Source: Philonthus cognatus
Lineage: Eukaryota; Arthropoda; Insecta; Coleoptera; Staphylinidae
Reading direction: 5' to 3'
Length of the DNA: 64,000 nucleotides
Assembly: GCA_932526585.2 (NCBI GenBank)
Contig: OW052245.1
Coordinates: 29,531,782 to 29,595,781 of the forward strand
The notes under the pieces are model-generated. The model was not told the DNA's origin, did not search any database, and saw only the letters and a list, made by a program, of their open reading frames with translations. Position 1 is the stretch's first letter. Every line of letters begins with the position of its first letter. Positions 12,776-25,992 of this stretch are shown here, in pieces. The translations under genes were made by a program, and so were the position numbers.

Positions 12776-13473
12776 TAATTCACTAACTGCTATCTAAATG
12801 ATTTATACGATCTTATTAATTGAATAATTGCACTGTTTTACTATCTGTAAATGATTTTAAATATATATAAATGATGTACGTTTTTGTGGTTATTCTACAC
12901 TTAAAAAAAATATTTAATGTTTTAAAACGAAAAATAATGAAATAGATAATGTTAATTAAATTTAAATATGATAATAAAACAACTTTATAAATATTTCAAT
13001 CTATAAATAAAATGTATAAATTTAAAATCATTTTTACAATACAAAATTATTATTAATTTATATTTAAATGCAAAATTCATTCAAATTTACCAATTCAGAT
13101 TATGAATAAAATCTGGATTCTAAAGTTATACAATATCGCATATAGACGTAATATTTTTGTTTTTTATATTAAATAAATAACATATATATTTTAGGAAATT
13201 CCATGAGTTTAGAGTAATTTTTTATTTTGGCGGAAGTCTTTACTAAATAATAATAGCATTTACAGTATATTTCTGCAAAAAATTAACCTTATTTCAAAAT
13301 TACCTTTCCTTAATCTATCTATCTTCTATCTCTCATAATGAAATCCGTATTTATCATGGAATATCGAATATAAATTAGTCGGAATATTTGGTGCAGGCGC
13401 CGGACGAAAATGCACTGGAAATGTAAACATAAATGCATTGCATGTATTAAATACATATTTAGAGATCATTTCA

Positions 13474-13518
13474 ACTGATTAATTACTATCAGTATAAAAC
13501 TGATAGTATTTAATCAGT
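13474..13518. repeat. Short perfect-type hairpin (about 20-bp arms)
   Basis: ACTGATTAATTACTATCAGT, a 5-nt spacer, then ACTGATAGTATTTAATCAGT. Only one internal pair fails. Function unknown. Confidence 0.6.
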
Positions 13519-13649
13519 ATCAAATAAAGTAATAATTAACTGTTTACCCACATTGTTTTTCTTATATATTAAAAACATATTTTATTTAAATAAGAAATAA
13601 AATATAAGTATAAGTTAATATTTTATCAGTATTCAGAAATGTTTGCTTT

Positions 13650-13800
13650 ATGTGTGAATGCTTTCACTTCTTGATTAAGCATTAAGTAAAATTTCGAGTT
13701 TAGAAAAGCCTGAAATTTTCAATCTTTTCTAACCTCGAAATTTTACTTTATGCGCCTCGCGCTCAAAACCCTAAAATGTTTTGAAGTTGAAAATATACTG
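13650..13800. repeat. Nested-palindrome family, single hairpin without GC loop
   Basis: GAATGCTTTCACTTCTTGAT, AAGCATTAAGTAAAATTTCG and the opposite arm CTCGAAATTTTACTTTATGC with the CGC-flanked end. The loop has been deleted. Confidence 0.55.
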
Positions 13801-14929
13801 CTATTATACATAAGAGAACAAATCCTTGAAAATCTACATGTATTTTTGTAATCATTAAAATTAAAAATATAAAATGTTGATGATTCAGATTTTGTTATTT
13901 GTTGGTAAATTATTTTGTATTGTATATGTAAATTCCATGTATCCAATAAAATCGAGTCTGGCCTAATTACCGCAGATCGATGGAAAGTTAATATAATATT
14001 AGTTGAGCTTGATTAAAATGCACGCACGTCATATTTGTATACAAATAAAACGTTGTTTGTGTGTGTGTCCGCGTTTGATTAATTTTTCGTTTAGTGATAT
14101 ATTGCGCCATGCATTAGAATCATTTTAACATGATTATATTTTTAATGAGGTTCATATATCACCCGGGTGCCCGAACTCAATTAAACATAATTCGATACAT
14201 TTCCGTTATGCGTAATATGTTTTGAATGCCATCATGGTCAAACGTGTCGATAAAATTTTAATTGAAAATGGCGTCACGTTTCGGATCTATTCTATCTTCT
14301 ATCAACGAGGTTTTTTTTACGGTAAAAGCTATCCGCATGCATAGCTGTTTTTTTTTGTGTGGGTTTCGGGAGCTGAAAGCCTCTCTCTGTATATATAGAG
14401 GTATAAATATATATTTGGGGTCGATCGGTGGTTCGGTATCGGCAGGAGCACAGAAACTGCGCCCACATGCAGACTATCGCGATGGCACTTTTCATGTCGC
14501 CCCGTTTGATTTATCCTTTGATCCGTGACGCTAAGATGGGGCCAATCTTCGTCAATAAGTTTACTTTTTGTTTCCCTTTTGCCTACTTATCTTTAAATGT
14601 AAAAAAAAATAGGTTGGACAGGATCATAAAATTATTTAACATTTTAAGAAATTGTTTCCCTTTTGCCTACGTATCTTCAGCTGGAAAAAAATAGGTTTAT
14701 TTCATATTTAAAAAAACTCAATAAAAACAATGACAGTAACAACCAAATTCTCAATAACTTTACAGTAGGCAATTCATATCACAAATGTAAAAAGAGTATT
14801 TTTGATAACGAGTAATATATATAATATGAGATTTCACGTGACTTAAATCTCATTTCTATATTACCTTATAGAGCTGAGTAGAATCCTCAAAAATCTGAAT
14901 CCGGAAATCCAAATCCTCTTATTTAATAC

Positions 14930-15365
14930 ACATCGTTGTTTTTTTAAATGTAATTAATTTAAAGCTTCTAACGAATGTTTTTAATCTGTGATTAAGCATA
15001 AAGTAAAATTTCGAGTTTAGAGAAGCCTCGAAGCCTCGTTTGGTCGTTTTATCCACGAAGCAGAGCGACCAAACCAAGTTTTTTAGACCTTGAAATTTTA
15101 GTTCATCCGCCAGGCGTATACACCACTAATCTCAAGTGAAGTTAAAAATATATTGCTTTAGAATACTACTTAAAAATTATATTTAAAACTTTAGAACAAT
15201 TTAGTGTTTTATACGCTTGGCGCATGAAAAAAAAATCGCTTCGCTACGCGATCAATCCAAATTTTCAGGCTATCTGAACTCTAAATTTTTCTTCATGCTT
15301 AATCACGGAATGGAAAACACTCGTTAGGATGATATTAAATGCCTTTATAAAAAATACAGAAAGCA
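14930..15365. mobile_element. Nested-palindrome element, decayed
   Basis: Two hairpin blocks: one with loop TTTGGTCG...CGACCAAACC, the second reduced to AAAAAAATCGCTTCGCTACG. They are joined by the typical CTCAAGTGAAGTTAAAAATA centre and flanked by TTTAAAGCTTCTAACGAATG and AACACTCGTTAGGATG. Confidence 0.6.
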
Positions 15366-15909
15366 ACATTTTATTTTGCAATTTATTTTATATTTAATTT
15401 GATTTATTAGTTTCTATAATTTCAATGTCATTGTATTTCTAAAATTGAAAGCAGACTATTTTATTGACTGGTAATAGGATATACAGAACCTTATAGGTTT
15501 ATAATACACTGTAATTTTTCATGAATTATGTGTTTACATAAAAAAAGAAACTCTTAGAATAAAAATTTAAATAGTTTTTGTTCAATTATTGAATTTACAA
15601 TTTTTAATCAAAAATTGTCGAAAATGATATTTTGTATTATGTGCGCAAAATCATTTGACGCATCGAGAATGCATTTTTAGTCAAGACCGCAGGTCGAGAC
15701 CAAAAATGAATTTGAATGCATCAAAAAACGTACTGATTTTTCTCACAAAAATACAAACATTTTTTCCACAACCACAAAGGAAGAAATTCCACAATACACA
15801 CGTTTTAATAAACAAATAATTAATTTGAAAGATTTTATTACACTTAGTCGCCGATGTATATGTAACCAAGGACACGAGTAAGATAACAAAAACATTAATC
15901 AGTGAACGA

Positions 15910-16215
15910 GTTTTGTCACAATTTCTATCGTTAGCGTCAATACAAATAATGATAATTTACGACGATTCTAGTGATAGAGCTACCCTCATTAAGATCAAGG
16001 ATAAAGCAAAGGCGACCGTTTCTGATTTAATGGCGAAGAAATCAAAAACGCAATACAACAAAACATATTGCCTATTTCGTGATTGGTGTACGAAGAAAAA
16101 TGTATTAAAATTTCCAACAATCTACTTTTGGCCTATTGAAAAGAGAAATCAACAAAATTAAAACCGGAAACATTATGAGCACCTATGGACAATTAATTGC
16201 TAGGTACCGCATTAA
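15910..16215 (+). pseudogene. Crypton-like tyrosine recombinase fragment (N-terminal core-binding region)
   Basis: The frame from 15913 encodes ...DKAKATVSDLMAKKSKTQYN followed by KTYCLFRDWCTKKNV and stops at 16159. Another frame continues the similarity with KIKTGNIMSTYGQLIARYRIK. The KSKxxYxxxYxxFxxWxxKKNV pattern followed by a short SxxTYxxL-like segment is what I know from the SAM-like N-terminal domain of Crypton/tyrosine-recombinase proteins in arthropods. No catalytic R-H-R-Y domain follows, so this is a frameshifted, truncated relic. Upstream (about 15655-15700) is a hairpin around GACCGCAGGTC. Confidence 0.5.
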
Positions 16216-17104
16216 ATAAAAATTGTTAATTTATATCTTGTATTAATTGCTGAGATATTGGAATTGAGGAATCTTTCGATTCGAGTTTTAACTTTAATAA
16301 AATTTGTTCTCTGAAGAAGAAATTAATCTTTACTTTTTTTCGATAAAGTGATATTCTAATAAAATAACAGTTAAAGGATGAGGGTTTAAAATAATGTAAC
16401 TTACTTTCAATTGTTTTCTAAAATTTCAGTCAAAAACAAACAATCCATGTGTTAAACTTTTGAACAAACGAACAGATGTGTTGTATGCGCCACTGTTTAA
16501 TACTTTTTAGCTATAGAAACACTGTAAATTGTCAAACTTCAAAATGACATTCAATATGTCAAAAGTCGAGTCGGAGAATTATTCAAATAAAGTGGTAAAA
16601 AACATGGAAACTCGTCTCAATATTGGTTAAAAATAAAAATAGCTGTCTAAATATTTTCTTCATTAAAAAAGTGTTTTTTTCAACATGACTTTATAAGTAT
16701 ACTCGATTATTTTTAAAAACACTTCAAAAACTTTTGTGTCTTTTATAGAATTATTACGAAGTTATAAACAACAACATTAAATAACTGTATGTGGAAGGTA
16801 AATTAGACCAAGTCATTTTTTTTAAATACGTTTTTTGTACTGTTGAATTCAGCATTTTTTACTCGATCAAGAGGTAAATAATACTGTGAAATTTTAATAA
16901 TGTAACTTGGTGTAATTTACTTCCCATATACAGATACGTTGAAGTAAAATTATACTTTGCACCCGAATAATTTTTCTCTAGCTTCATTTATTATAAAACT
17001 TTGAAGGGGAATTTAAATTTAAAATCGATCAACTATAAGTTGAAGTTTGAAGAAATTTGAGTTTCGAAAATTAATCTCTAATATTAATTACATCAATCAA
17101 TTAC

Positions 17105-17285
17105 ATCAAATTTCTTTGTGTAGATTTTATAAAAGCATTTAGATTTATTCTAAATAGTGTTTTCCGTTCTTTGGTTAATCGTGAAGTAAAATTTCGAGTT
17201 TCAGGCTTTTCTAAACTCAAAATTTTACCTTATGCGCCACGCGTACAAAACACTAATTTATTCTAAAGTTCAAAGTCATACGCAT
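17105..17285. repeat. Nested-palindrome family, short copy
   Basis: TAATCGTGAAGTAAAATTTC followed almost at once by the opposite arm CTCAAAATTTTACCTTATGC and GCCACGCGTACAAAACAC. The hairpin loop is missing. Confidence 0.5.
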
Positions 17286-19157
17286 TTATTTATTAATATA
17301 AATGAAAAGTTTTGTCTAAGTTAATCGTCTTCGTATTTCTAATAGTTTACGAAATCCAAATCGACCCGGATCACGAATCCAGTTTTAAAATTGTAGTAGA
17401 ATATCTCTTCGAACCTTCTTAAAAGATTTGAATTTTACCCAGCTCTGTTACCTGACATGCAACATCCTAGAATAACTCATGAAAATAATATGAAGAATGT
17501 ATTATGTTGATTGATAATTTTGTGCGAGAAATAAATGGAACACTAATCTTTACATTTTATACATAACTTTTAATCGATTTCTTTAACAAGTAGCTACCAA
17601 CAGGTCTTATTTCAAACATACAATTGAGATTTTACTTAAACAATCGAAACTTTATTTTTCGATTGATTAATTATTATTAATTGGTAATTTAAGGAAATCT
17701 CACTTTTACAAAATAAACTAATTATGCAGGAACATACGTGCACACAATAGCCATTCTTTTATTTTTTCCCATCTCCACGTACACACACAAAACTCCCGGA
17801 AAGATAAAGACAATCTATACGTTATCCGGAAGAATTCCACCGTATCATTTTCTTTTCCTTTTTGTCGTCGGTAAAACGACGGCCAGATACAAAAGATACA
17901 CATTAGATAGAAACGGGGAATTGTGACGCGGAAACTAATAATTTAGGCGAAATGGCGGAGAAGGAGGACTCCTTTTTCCTTCTCGAACGAGGTGAGAGAA
18001 ATGAGAAGCGGAGGAGGAGGATGGGGACAGAAAGCGCTTTTCTCTCTTCCTGCGGGATGAGTGCCAGCTATTGATAATCTCGAGATTTAGAGTTCGGTAA
18101 CGTTGGCTGTTATTAGTAATCTACAAGGGATTAGTGTAATGCAACGATATCATTCTTTATTATATCCCCCTGACAGGTTGATAAATGTAATTGATTGTTA
18201 TCAATTACGTCCCGGATGGATAAAGTAATGCGTTATCGATTTTTTTCTTCCTCGTCTGTTATATTCCTTTTACGTGGAAAACTGTTTATTTATTTAAAAA
18301 ATGGAAATAGAAAGAATTAATATTATTTTTTAATTTCGCACGCATGGTAAAATGCTTTTTAAGGTTCAAGGGTGGTTTAAAAATGTTGTGTGAACTAGAT
18401 TAAGGTAAGTCGTTTAGTTTTTGTGAACCAGTGGTCTTCAATAAATAAACAAAATATTTTTCAACGCATTTAGAATTCGTGAAACAGGGCACACCAGCAA
18501 GTAAAAATGTTTCATTTTTTAGCATTATACAGTTTACATGAAATAGGGGTTTTAAATAAAAGCCGTGTAACATTTAATTTGTGGGCTAAAAAGAACACGG
18601 GGGATTCATAGCAAACCAAAACATTTTTCATCTACTTAGTTTTATAAAACGTACATATTTATTAAATTCGTAAATAACTCTTTGTCACAAACACAAAAGG
18701 GCAGATGCCGCTTTACGAGCCGGGAATATTTTATAATATATTAAATTCTGCGAGTTCTCCTGTACCGGCAACGCGCGGATATATTTATTTTTTCCAGCCG
18801 GGTCTAATTTAAATTTGTTGTGCAAGAAAGTGCTTCATAAAATTTTAATTGGCCCGCCGTTCCACATTCGCAAAAAATAAAAAACTTGTTTTTAAACGCA
18901 CAGAGAAAAAAACAGTGCCACTGCACGAATCGTCAATTTTTATTTGTTATGCAAAAGCGCGCGTATTTTCCTGTCACATTATGAATGCAATTGGAGCATT
19001 GTGGGACCGCATTTATGCATGTATGTATGTATATATAAAAGTGGAAAGAAAAGGACGGAAAAAAATGCGAGGGAGAGAAAGGGTGTGTTTCGTCTAAACG
19101 AATATAAATGTAAATAGGAGTGTCCATATTTTAGGAGGTTTTTTGTACTTGTTTCAG

Positions 19158-19309
19158 TAAAACCACAGACTGTGAATATCTTAACTAAAGAAAAGCAAGT
19201 TTCGGCGGACAAAAGATATGAAGTTGAGTGTAGAACAACTGGATCCAGGCCAGAGGCTGTTATAACATGGTGGAAGGGCAGCAGGCCTGTTAAAAGATTA
19301 GCTAAAAAT
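19158..19309 (+). CDS. Sidestep-family gene, exon c: N-terminal half of the next Ig domain
   Basis: The acceptor is TTGTTTCAG and the donor GTAAGT at 19310. Joined to the last base of exon b it reads LKPQTVNILTKEKQVSADKR, then YEVECRTTGSRPEAVITWWK and GSRPVKRLAKN (fragment residues 105-155). Cys129 and Trp142/Trp143 are the Ig-fold core residues. The phrases SADKRYEVEC and AVITWWKG are typical of the Side family. The exon is 152 bp and ends in phase 0. It has no start of its own and is too short to stand out as an ORF, so it is called from splice sites and homology. Introns of 13.9 and 16.3 kb, both full of repeats, flank it. Confidence 0.9.
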
Positions 19310-20398
19310 GTAAGTACAATCTTTATTTACTTTTTCTATATATAATTTAATTTAATTACGGAATTTACATTTTAGAGCGTGGTCCAGGGAAAAGCGGATT
19401 GTTTTGAAATAATTATAACTTAGTCAATTTAGCTTAAATTTTATTATTATTGTAGGAACATATTGAGACTAAAATATTTGTTTTCGTTATTATAAATTGA
19501 AAAAATCGCGTCTCGCAGATAACAGCAATCAACAGCCATTGATGCACGATTGCAGCCGCTCCCCAAAACTCAGAACATTCTTGTGACTGCCTTTTATTTA
19601 TTTATAAAATTAAATGATTAAAAACTAATCTAAAGTATTGATTTTAATATAAGTTACAGAGAATAAACATGCCTTATATTGGTAGAAATAATAAATTATT
19701 GTAGAAAATATTTCATAAGCTTAAATTATACTGAAATTATGTAACTGCATGAAAATAAAGTTAAATTGAATTCTAAAAAAATAGCAATAAAAAACAGAGA
19801 TGAATAAGAAACGCACAATCTATATTATAACGTTTAAAATTAAATACGAATAATTTTTAACAAAATTTCTAAAGCTCAAAGTAAACTGACTTCATTTTAA
19901 TTGGATGGAAAAAATCCTATTCGTGTGATTGATATTCTACCAAATGTTTGGCCTTTACTCGGGTTTTATGTGGGGATACCTTAAGTCCCCAGTATATGTG
20001 GATAAGCGAAGATCCCTCGAAGATCCGAAAACTAAAATTCACGAGTAAATCACACAAATTCTGCGTCAGATGTGGGTAAGCACTGCTTAAAAAAAATGTT
20101 TTATTTTCAGTACAAATGTTTTCTACAAAAATAAAAATAAAATTGAAGCAAAATTGACACAGTTATAATAATTTTAAGACCATCCGATTCCCGTGGACCA
20201 CTCTGTACATTTTATATTTTATTTTTTAAAGGATTAATTATAACCTAATTAGTGCATTAAATTTAGGTATATAACTTTGAGTCGCAAAATGATTCAATAA
20301 AACCTTATAATTATAAATTTATTATTGTTCAACTTCACCTTTGAATTACTTGACAAACATGCTTAATAAACAGAATATTTCATGACATAATATACATA

Positions 20399-20750
20399 CA
20401 GAGGTTTTTCTTAAGGGTAGATAAACATACGTTTCTTCTAAGAGAACAATGTAAAACTTTAATCGTGTGTTTTCCACTCCCAGGTTGAGCACGAAGTAAA
20501 ATTTAGAGTTTAGAAAAGCCTGGAAATTTGGTTTGGTCGCTCCGCTTTGCTTTGCGACCAAACCAAACTTTCAGGCTTTTCTAAACTCAAAATTTTACTT
20601 CATGCTTAATCTGGGAGTGGAAAACAATCGTTTAAAGCTTCAATTTGATCTCTTTTAAAAAAATCAACAAAATCTAAAATTTTACAGCACTTTATCTAAA
20701 AATGTACAGCACTTTATTGGGTTATGTATACTTAAACGAAAATTTTCCTG
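20399..20750. mobile_element. Nested-palindrome MITE, compact copy with TA target site
   Basis: Left end TA, CAGAGGTTTTTCTTAAG; right end TATACTTAAACGAAAATTTT, CCTG, TA. One hairpin has arms GAAGTAAAATTTAGAGTTTA / AAACTCAAAATTTTACTTCA and stem GGTTTGGTCGC..GCGACCAAACC. It is flanked by TTTTCCACTCCCAGG and its complement CTGGGAGTGGAAAA. This 352-bp copy shows the one-hairpin form of the family. Confidence 0.75.
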
Positions 20751-22289
20751 TATATAAAAATACATAAATAATATATAAAATTAATATATAATCGTTTTTA
20801 TCACAAAATATACATATAGAAAAACATACATATAGAAAAATCACAAACAACGGTACTGGCAATTAGCAAAATACAAACAAATATACGAGTAATAAATATA
20901 ATAGATATTATGTTACAAAATTTAATATAAAACAAATTTCCTTGCTTCAAAAATAATTGTAATTAATTATATTATTATTTTAACAAATAACTATACAAAC
21001 AAATATCTCGCGCTAAATTAAATTAAAGGTTTTTTAGTTTTTAATCATCCATTCGAACAATAATTAGAATCGTAAATTTGTTCGAACGGTACTAGACCTA
21101 TGGCTATTAATAATGTCTTGTAAATTCTTAACTTCTTTTAGGCGTATACATTTTCTTTTAACTACGCAGTTTTATATTTTTAACGAAACATTTCAAAAAT
21201 TACACGTAATGAATCTCCGTGTACTCATAATTACACATCATTATTTTTCAACATCACAATAATGAAACATGCGAAGTTTATAATTTGCCGGCGAGAGATT
21301 AAAATTTGCAAAAAAAACTTTTAATGACGCTTCATTAGTATTAGTCGTTCCGCAGAAAATTATAAACTATTCCCTTTGTTAAGTGAGTTTTAATTTCATT
21401 TAGCCATAGGGTGTTTGACGTTTTTTTTTCCTTTTGTTTAAAAAAAAATTCTAGTAGATATCATTATACCATATATCGTAAAAATTTAAAAAAAGTATCA
21501 ATGTATGAATAATTAATATTTAATTTATGTTGTATTTAAATAAATCGGTCATAAAAATCAGTATTTTATAAACTTTTTGAATTCATTCAAATTAAAAAAA
21601 TCTTATTTAATAACTAATAACATTAAAAGAAGCTTTGAAATCCGTTACCAATTATAATTATATTTTTATCGCCATTTCGATTCAATTTTAACAAGATCTA
21701 ACAGATTTTGCACAACAACTCTGGCCCATTTTTGCTTCAATAACTATAGAAAATGGCACAGTACATAATTTTGTATTTGTTGTTTTGTTAATATTATTTT
21801 TTGCTGCCCATATATAAACTAAATTTTATACTATCCAAGGTAGTTTTTAAGTTTGGTGTGCATGATATATATACATCCATTGATAAATTGCTAAACAAAT
21901 ATTATTTTTTGTGAATTTACTTGATGCGAGATAAATTAGCGAACACATAAAACTTTATTTAATTGCAATTGGGAAACTATTTTAAACGCAATCACATTTT
22001 GCTTCCATAAAAAGCTTTTGATATTCGGCGTAAAATTCACGCGACGTGCATTCAATAGTTTTAAAATTATTGAGTTTATTCACAATTTCGTTTTCCCAAA
22101 CATTGCGGATGTTCTGGAAAACAACTTTTTTTTTTTTTTAAATATTCTGGTCAGTTCTATGATTCAATCGATTGGGATTGTGATGGATTCAATTAAAGGA
22201 ACCGTGTAAATTCTTTCACATTTTCTTAAATACTATATACTTAGAGTTAACTACTACAGTTAGCCATAGTATTAGTAAGATTTAACTTA

Positions 22290-22480
22290 TACTTCAAAAA
22301 AGTGATTTGACTCCCTGACTAAGTATAAAGTAAAATTTCGAGTTAAGAAAAACCTGAACATTTGAATTTGCCGACACGGGCGAAGCGAGATGAGCACGCT
22401 GAGAAATTCACATTTTCAGGTTTGTCTAAACGCAAATTTTTACTTCATACGCCAGACGTATAAAACTACATTATTTATAA
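22290..22480. repeat. Nested-palindrome family copy, one hairpin
   Basis: TGACTCCCTGACTAAGTATA, hairpin with loop GACACGGGCGAAGCGAGATG, then TTTTTACTTCATACGCCAGA. Moderately diverged. Confidence 0.55.
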
Positions 22481-23514
22481 AATTCAACTTAGTGCATTAT
22501 AACTAAATTAATTCAGTATAACCCTACTTTTTTATGGCCAGAATTGGTAAACTGAGTATGCAATCTATTGGACACCTTACAAAATTATAGTATTTAAAAA
22601 AATTGCATCAGTAGACTATGTCAATATAATGGTATCATTTCGAGAAGAGTATATTCATAAGTTAAATGTTTTCTTTTCTTGATACTTATGAGTAACGAAT
22701 ACATGTCATAAGCATACAACAATTTTCAAACCTTTGAAAAGCTGATGAAAGGCGCAGAGAATGCAGGTAGAATCTATATTTAGCATAATGCACCCAGGCA
22801 ACAATGTGATGAATCCCGGTAGCTCGACTGATAGGTGTATAGCCCCGCTTATATTTGATAACCTCGTAAAAGTGTTTTTAAGTTTTCGCTGTAAAAGTCG
22901 AGAACGTTTCAGCAACTTGAATCGTGCTTGGATCAAAAGGAGATTTATGCACGTTCTCATCCCGCTTTTATATTTAAAAAAAATCCATAATTATAGCAAT
23001 TAAACCGGCACTCGCTCAATTTACGATTTGTATTATGTAAAATGTTAGTAGCATTGATGGCTATAATATGATAGCGGATATATAGAACGTGGCACTCTGC
23101 ATTATTGCTGAATGTAATTTTATGTGAAGCTTGGGTATATCTGGTGGATGCGCCGGGCGCACCTTCCACAAATCAGCACTGACACATCGTATTCGCGCTA
23201 ATCGCATTTCATACATCATTTTTGCGCACATTAGCCATAATGCTGTACACTGGGATTAGTCGTGGGGGTAAAAAAAATCATGAATTTACAATTTTTACGG
23301 GTGATATTAAATTTAGTTTGCTGACGTAAATATACATCATAATTCTTTTCATCTACTCATATCATCACTTGACTTTACTTACTTACTTTTTCTAAATAAT
23401 GAAGTTTGAAATGTAAAATTAAATAACTGCATAACTTATTCCACAAAAATGTATTCTAGCATAAGAAATTTGAAATATGCTTCATACAAATATAAATTTA
23501 GAGATTTTTTTTTC

Positions 23515-23740
23515 AAGTAGACATATCTCGATGCATACTCTGTAAAATCTCAGGCATTAATTGCTTTTTAAAAGCGTTTATGCTCAAACATATAACGAGT
23601 GTTTCCACTCCTTGGTTAAGCATGAAGTAAAATTGTCAGGCTTTCTAAACTCTAAATTTAGAAGTGGAAAAACGAATGTTTCTGCTACTAGATTAAACAT
23701 GAAGTAAAATTTGAAATTAAAACTTTAAAATTAAAAGGTT
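23515..23740. repeat. Nested-palindrome family copy, hairpins mostly lost
   Basis: Contains AAGTAGACATATCTCGATGC, ACGAGTGTTTCCACTCCTTG and two GCATGAAGTAAAAT-type arms. The GC loops are missing. Confidence 0.5.
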
Positions 23741-23888
23741 TTCAAAATCAATAAATGCCTAACAATGAATAGCGCATGCACTGGAATATGAATATGTAAA
23801 CATGTTTATTAAAATGAATTACTGTTTAATATTATAACAATCGACAAGTGTGAATTTTATATTTATAGTGTAAATTCCAAAAAATCAA

Positions 23889-24687
23889 ATTAAATAATAT
23901 ATAAAATTACGAAAATGTTTTTCGTGTAAAATGTAAACAATGTGTCTTAGTAAATAATACAACTGAAGACAATAAAAGTCAATTGAAACAACTACTTCCC
24001 TTGCACATACACCTCCTGATATTAAATTATATAATGAAAAAATTAAAATTATATTTTAATTGATTTGTTTCAACGCTTTATCAAAGTATATGTAACATTT
24101 AGGTTAAATTTTCCTCAAACCAACTAACAAATAGAAATGAAAAATATAAGGGGAAATTACAAAGAACTAAAAATAAAAGGACTTGGATTAAAACTAATGT
24201 GTTAGGCCATCTATAGACGCGTTTTGAGACTTATCTCTCTTCAGCTTTGCTTATGACTTAAACAAAATGTTTAACTAGGAATAACTTTTTTTTATTCCTA
24301 ATGTTTTTTTTTAAGTCATAAGCAAAACTATACAATAGAGAGATAAATCTTGAAACGAATCTATAGATGGCCTAAGACATTTATTTTAATCCAAGTTCTT
24401 TTATTTCTAACTTCCTGTAATTTCTCCTTACATTTTTCATTTTTATTTGTTAGTTGGTTTAAAGAGAATTTGACCTAAATGTTACATATACTTTGATAGA
24501 GTGTTATAACAAATCAATTAAAATAAGATTTTAAATATTTTATTGTACAATTCAATATCCGGAGGTGTATTCGCACGGGAAATCATTGTTTTAATGTATA
24601 TTTATTGTCTTAAGTTGTCTTATTAATAAGACACATTGCTTTCATTTTACACGAAAAACATTTTCGTAGTTTTATATATTATTTAAT
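23889..24687. mobile_element. 800-bp foldback element, arms of about 390 bp
   Basis: The left half (from ATTAAATAATATATAAAATT) is mirrored by the right half (to AATTATATATTATTTAAT-like end), with the fold centre near 24290. Matching blocks include TAGGCCATCTATAGA / TCTATAGATGGCCTA, AATGTAACATTTAGGT-like blocks near 24090 and their complement near 24475, and ACACCTCC / GGAGGTGT. The ends contain ACGAAAATGTTTTTCGTGTA. Arms differ at scattered positions. No ORF. A shorter relative is at 28018-28226. Confidence 0.8.
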
Positions 24688-25944
24688 GTGTGCAAACTAA
24701 AAAATTGTTTATATAAATAATTAAGCAATTTGATTTCTTTATATTATATTAATTTACTTTTTCATTATTAATAGTAATTAAATTGCAAGAAAGTTAATTT
24801 AAATCAGAAACAGTGTGTTCGACTAATAACATAAAGGAAGCCGAGCATTTATCAACATGCTGCTTTAGTAATTTTTAGATTATTATTATTCTTAATAACA
24901 ATACAATACAAACAATAATAAACCAATATGGATGGAGCAATTTTCAAATTTCCAACTAATAATTAGTAACCAAATTCCCAATGTATGACCAAAATAATGT
25001 CTACTCAATTACAATCTATAAATAATATTCTATAAAATACACCTTCCTGTTTTGTTAAAACAATAATATTTCAGTAAAATTCAAGACAAATATTTCTAAA
25101 TATAATAATTTTTCAGCGAAATAATCAATTACGTCGGGTGCAAGATGAGACAAGACGCAGGTCACTCACGTTAAGCAGGAGAAACGCAGTTTTTAACAAG
25201 CATTGTCAATAACGTTTTTCCATTCTATCAAGAAAGTCATGTCACATCGTTTTTTTTAATTTTATTGCTATATGTCAGAAATAGTAATTTTTGTTTTCAG
25301 TAGGCTGTAGGCTTACTTTATATTTCAATCACAGTACAACACCTATTAAAATAGAAAAATAATCACCCTCATACAAAACTACTAAATGAATAAAAACATG
25401 TGTGCTAGATTAATCATTACCGTAGAAATACATTTAACTAGGAAGTTTTAGTGAAATAATCTATAATAGAAAATAAGTACAAAAAAAAAAACGTTATAAG
25501 TGCAGTTATCCAGGCGTCCTATATTTGAAATGCCCTTAAAATACGTCTGCCATAGTTCCTAATAAATAGGGCGTTACTACAGATGACGGAGCAAGAATGT
25601 GCAACATAAATTTCTCGTAGACGAAGACGACGACGAAATCGATTAGACGGTTTTTCGTCGTTTCACGCGGGGCCAGCTTAAAGTTTTAATCGCGCCGACT
25701 GAAAACCGTACGTATGTTTAATGCGCTGACTGCTTTGAAAAAATAAAAGGATAAAAAGCCGAGGAGACATTTCACTTAATTTATCGATAACGAAGGAAAC
25801 TCCACGGAAAAAGTTTGCCTTGTTAACTTTTTGCAGCAACAGTTTCTTCAGCGGAACGAAGCAAATTAGTGCGGTCGGAGTGCCGAATGGAATGAAATGA
25901 AGTACTCCCACGGCCGGATTAATGTCATAACACCAAATGAAACT

Positions 25945-25992
25945 AGAAAAAAAAAACAAGAGAAAAAAAGAGAGAAAGAGAGAGAAAGAAAC
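25945..25992 (+). repeat. Purine-rich A/GA tract
   Basis: A-runs with AGAGAAAGAGAGAGAAAGAA: simple repeat. Confidence 0.7.

Larger units (their letters stand above)
5211..19157 (+). other. Intron between exons b and c
   Basis: GTAAGT...TTTCAG, 13,947 bp. It contains several nested-palindrome elements, a 1.45-kb tandem array (8058-9511), the large CCGGGT element (10233-12376) and a Crypton-like recombinase fragment (15910-16210). The stretches 6350-7950, 9515-10230, 12780-13470, 13980-14540 and 17300-19150 have no recognised element. The parts 14100-14540 and 17740-18250 are less AT-rich and unique-looking. Confidence 0.75.
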
